Assembly (NCBI GenBank): GCA_035048495.1
Contig: CM068546.1
Span: 37,032,674-37,096,673 of the forward strand
DNA from: Euptelea pleiosperma
Taxonomy: Eukaryota; Streptophyta; Magnoliopsida; Ranunculales; Eupteleaceae
Length of the DNA: 64,000 bases
Reading direction: 5' to 3'
The position numbers and the translations under genes are program-made. Under the pieces are notes generated by a model. It saw only the letters and a program-made list of their open reading frames with translations. It ran no database searches and was not told where the DNA came from. This document shows, piece by piece, positions 61,803-64,000 of this stretch. Positions within the stretch are counted from its first letter, which is position 1, and each line of letters starts with the position of its first letter.

Positions 61803-62165
61803 GAAAAAAGGATAAGGGTCCAAATAGAAGTTGAAGGTCACAAGCAAGTTCTATGTTTTGGGAAACAGTCACTCAGTATCTCCTAAGAACTTCAGCCAAA
61901 CAATACTAGAAAAGTACTATATGTTTAAGACAAGCAAATAAACTAAGCAATAAAAAGATATAATAGACATGAGAAAGCATAGAAGAAGAAGATGTCATGG
62001 CTTAATGACAAGAAGCTTATAATGACAGGTTTACGCGGTTTTGGGTTGGATTATCTATTATTTTATAAGAGACCCATTTGAGTTTGAATCCATTGGAGTT
62101 GCCAAAAGGTTCACTAAAATCAAAACATCTAGCTATTAGAATAATTTGGACCTATAGATAAATTA
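61803..62165. repeat. GRAS upstream block, copy 2 of 3
   Basis: AAGGGTCCAAATAGAAGTTG, TCTCCTAAGAACTTCAGCCA, GATGTCATGGCTTAATGAC, GGTTTACGCGGTTTTGGGTT and TTTGAGTTTGAATCCATTGG match copies 1 and 3 in the same order and orientation. It lies about 1 kb before GRAS copy B. Confidence 0.75.
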
Positions 62166-62514
62166 TCATTTATGAAAGGGAATAAATTATCATTATCAAG
62201 TGTAGGATTTCTAGAAATTCTCCATATATGGCATCTAGAAGTCTTTGATACTATACAAGCACTACTACAAAAAAACCTTTAGACTACGGTTAATGTAAAG
62301 GGTTTGATTTGGATGAGCCCATAATTGGACCCACTTAATGTTTATCAAGACATATTCTATTCCAATATAATAGCTTTATTCAATCCGTCGAAGTTTTTAT
62401 TTTTTTATGAATATAAGCTTTATTGAAAGTGACAAAAGCACAATCTAAGGGAGGTTGAGAAGACCTCCCAAAGCCAAGAACAGGATAAAAGCCAAAAGAA
62501 AAGAAGAGACTTAA

Positions 62515-63164
62515 AAGGTGGCATTTGGTAAATTAAGTTATCAAATCTAAAAGCTTAAAGTGCTTAACGTCTAATAGCTTAATGACTTATGACTGAATTG
62601 GATTAATGTTTGGTAAATGTTTTAAGTCTTAAAATTAAGTCAAGGGCAATGTGCGTACTTTTAAATATTTATTAGGACACTTTTGTAATTTTTTAAAAGG
62701 AAAAGCTTTAAGAAAATGACATTATTGGTATTAAGAGAGAATTTTTGAATCTTTTGAAAAGATGCTTTCACTTACCGCAATAAGTGAAGGGAGGGTGACT
62801 TTTTTACTTTTCACTTAATCTCAGTGGTTTTGGTGATAAGTGTTGAAATTAAGTTGTTTACCAAACGTCCTTATGCTTGAAAATTTAAGACAGATATATT
62901 GAGTATTTTGAAATATTCATTAGGACATTTTTGTAAATTTTCAATAAAAAAAGTTGAGACACAAGGGCATATTGTATGTTTTTAAAGATTTTATTACTTA
63001 TTGCATAAAGTGAAAATGTCTTACCGCATTAAATGGAGGGGGTGACTTAAAAAGAAATCATTGAATTTTAGGTGGTTGGTTACCAAACGATCTGAATGTC
63101 CCATTATGGTCCTACTTTCAAACTTACATAAGGTTTGAATTTAGGGTTTACCAAATGCCACCTT
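62515..63164. mobile_element. 650-bp element with 18-bp terminal inverted repeats
   Basis: Left AAGGTGGCATTTGGTAAA and right TTTACCAAATGCCACCTT are perfect inverted repeats. Inside are repeated CACTTACCGCAATAAGTG / CTTACCGCATTAAATGG words and an internal GTTTACCAAACG. Neither frame encodes a transposase. No convincing target duplication was found at the flanks. A partial relative lies at 7245-7520. Confidence 0.75.
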
Positions 63165-63289
63165 ACTCTCTTCTAGACATCAAAGACTCCCATCTATATA
63201 TAGAAGAAATGTTCATAAAACACCCCCATGAAAAAGCTCAGACCAATGAAACAACGAAGCTTGGATCCTAAGTAAGTCAGTTATTTTGT

Positions 63290-63462
63290 AGCGGATTTGG
63301 ATCTGACCCATATTTCCACGTATGAGTCAAAGCGGATTTATCAATATCCAAATCTGAATCCGTATCCGAAAATGAAAAATTATTCGAATTCGACGAAAGT
63401 TTCGGACAATATCCAATTATTCGAATACATATTCAAATCTTCGACTATCCATTGACACCCCT
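63290..63462. repeat. Dispersed ATTCGAAT / CCATTGACACCC repeat, second copy
   Basis: GGATTTGGATCTGACCCATA opens the stretch and GACTATCCATTGACACCCC closes it; the closing phrase is shared with 12396-12413 and the opening phrase with 20510-20550. Confidence 0.6.
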
Positions 63463-63538
63463 AGAATGTAGGATACATGGATCTAAAACTTCAAGATCAA
63501 GAAAATTTGTATTGATTATTATGATTCTTTCTATAACT

Positions 63539-63940
63539 AAAACAAGGATATGGGTTAAAAAAGGTCACAGTCAAGTTGTATTTTTTGGGAAATTATCATC
63601 CAAAATATTCTAAGAACTTCAGCCAAGTAATACATTTGCAAGAAAAAGATATAACAGACATAAAAAAGTACAAAAGAAGAAGAATATGTGATGGCTTGAA
63701 GACAAATAAGAAGGAATACCGTATGTAAATTACATAAAAGGAAGGAAGCTTAGAAAGCTTAGAGAAGAAGTGTTCTTTAGTGGGTTCTCTACAAGGTCGA
63801 AGCTCATGAAAATGACTGGTTTGCGGTGTTTTGGGGTGGACTATCCATTGTTTTGTAGTGGACCTATTTGAGTTGGAATCCATTGGAGTTGTCAAAAAGT
63901 TCACAATAAAAAAAATCCATTAGAATAATTTGGGGCCAGC
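63539..63940. repeat. GRAS upstream block, copy 3 of 3 (no gene attached)
   Basis: CTAAGAACTTCAGCCAAGTA, GTGATGGCTTGAAGACAAAT, GTGTTTTGGGGTGGACTATC, TTGGAATCCATTGGAGTTGT and AGAATAATTTGGGGCC match copies 1 and 2 in order and orientation. The DNA to its left, where a third minus-strand GRAS gene would be expected, holds the 62515-63164 element and no GRAS coding sequence. Confidence 0.7.
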
Positions 63941-64000
63941 ACAAGTATAACACATACCACATAAATGACGTGCAAGTAGTGTATCACTTGAGCCAAATTG

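Noticed and set aside
1..64000. CRISPR arrays, bacterial operons, viral genomes
   Set aside because: Spliced plant genes dominate; no regularly spaced repeats with unique spacers and no viral proteins were seen.

Overview
The window reads as nuclear DNA of a flowering plant. Its genes have many GT-AG introns, some of them kilobases long, and belong to plant families: class I KNOX, an E(z)-type Polycomb methyltransferase, TRICHOME BIREFRINGENCE-LIKE, GRAS and COX5C. Introns and intergenic DNA are AT-rich and full of small foldback transposable elements. No grass-like GC-rich coding pattern is seen. The lineage below angiosperms cannot be fixed by eye. The KNOX N-terminus resembles the OSH6/KNAT2-6 type and a magnoliid or other non-grass origin is possible, but this is a guess.

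Layout. 1-3000: 5' half of a class I KNOX gene on the minus strand, cut by the left edge before its ELK and homeobox exons. 3000-14500: no intact gene, but transposon remnants, including a 296-bp LTR element (12947-13242) and decayed Copia gag. 14536-14727: a full-length COX5C reading frame on the minus strand with a stop at codon 13; a possible leader exon lies near 19.8 kb, and the DNA between holds a LINE fragment and a small terminal-inverted-repeat element. 19.9-28 kb: the densest zone of one foldback family, with a two-exon SMP-30/gluconolactonase-like gene (24728-27351, plus strand) that carries a copy in its intron. 30982-33727: a five-exon TBL cell-wall O-acetyltransferase (plus strand). 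34632-51022: a 17-exon SWINGER/EZA1-type H3K27 methyltransferase (minus strand), tail-to-tail with TBL. 51.1-54.7 kb: a pile-up of nested small elements. 54877-60842: two single-exon GRAS genes in tandem (minus strand), with a flanking block that occurs three times up to the right edge.

Functional picture. These are independent genes, not an operon. Two are linked by known biology: Polycomb PRC2, to which the SWN-type protein would belong, represses class I KNOX genes in plants, so KNOX and SWN sit about 32 kb apart by chance or by ancient linkage. No wholly new system could be demonstrated. The most unusual observations are the nonsense codon in an otherwise intact COX5C, the miniature LTR retrotransposon with exact 5-bp duplications, several foldback families that share a GTTTTAAAA-like terminus and roughly 9-bp target duplications, a GC-AG intron inside the SET domain, and a GRAS flanking block present three times for two genes.
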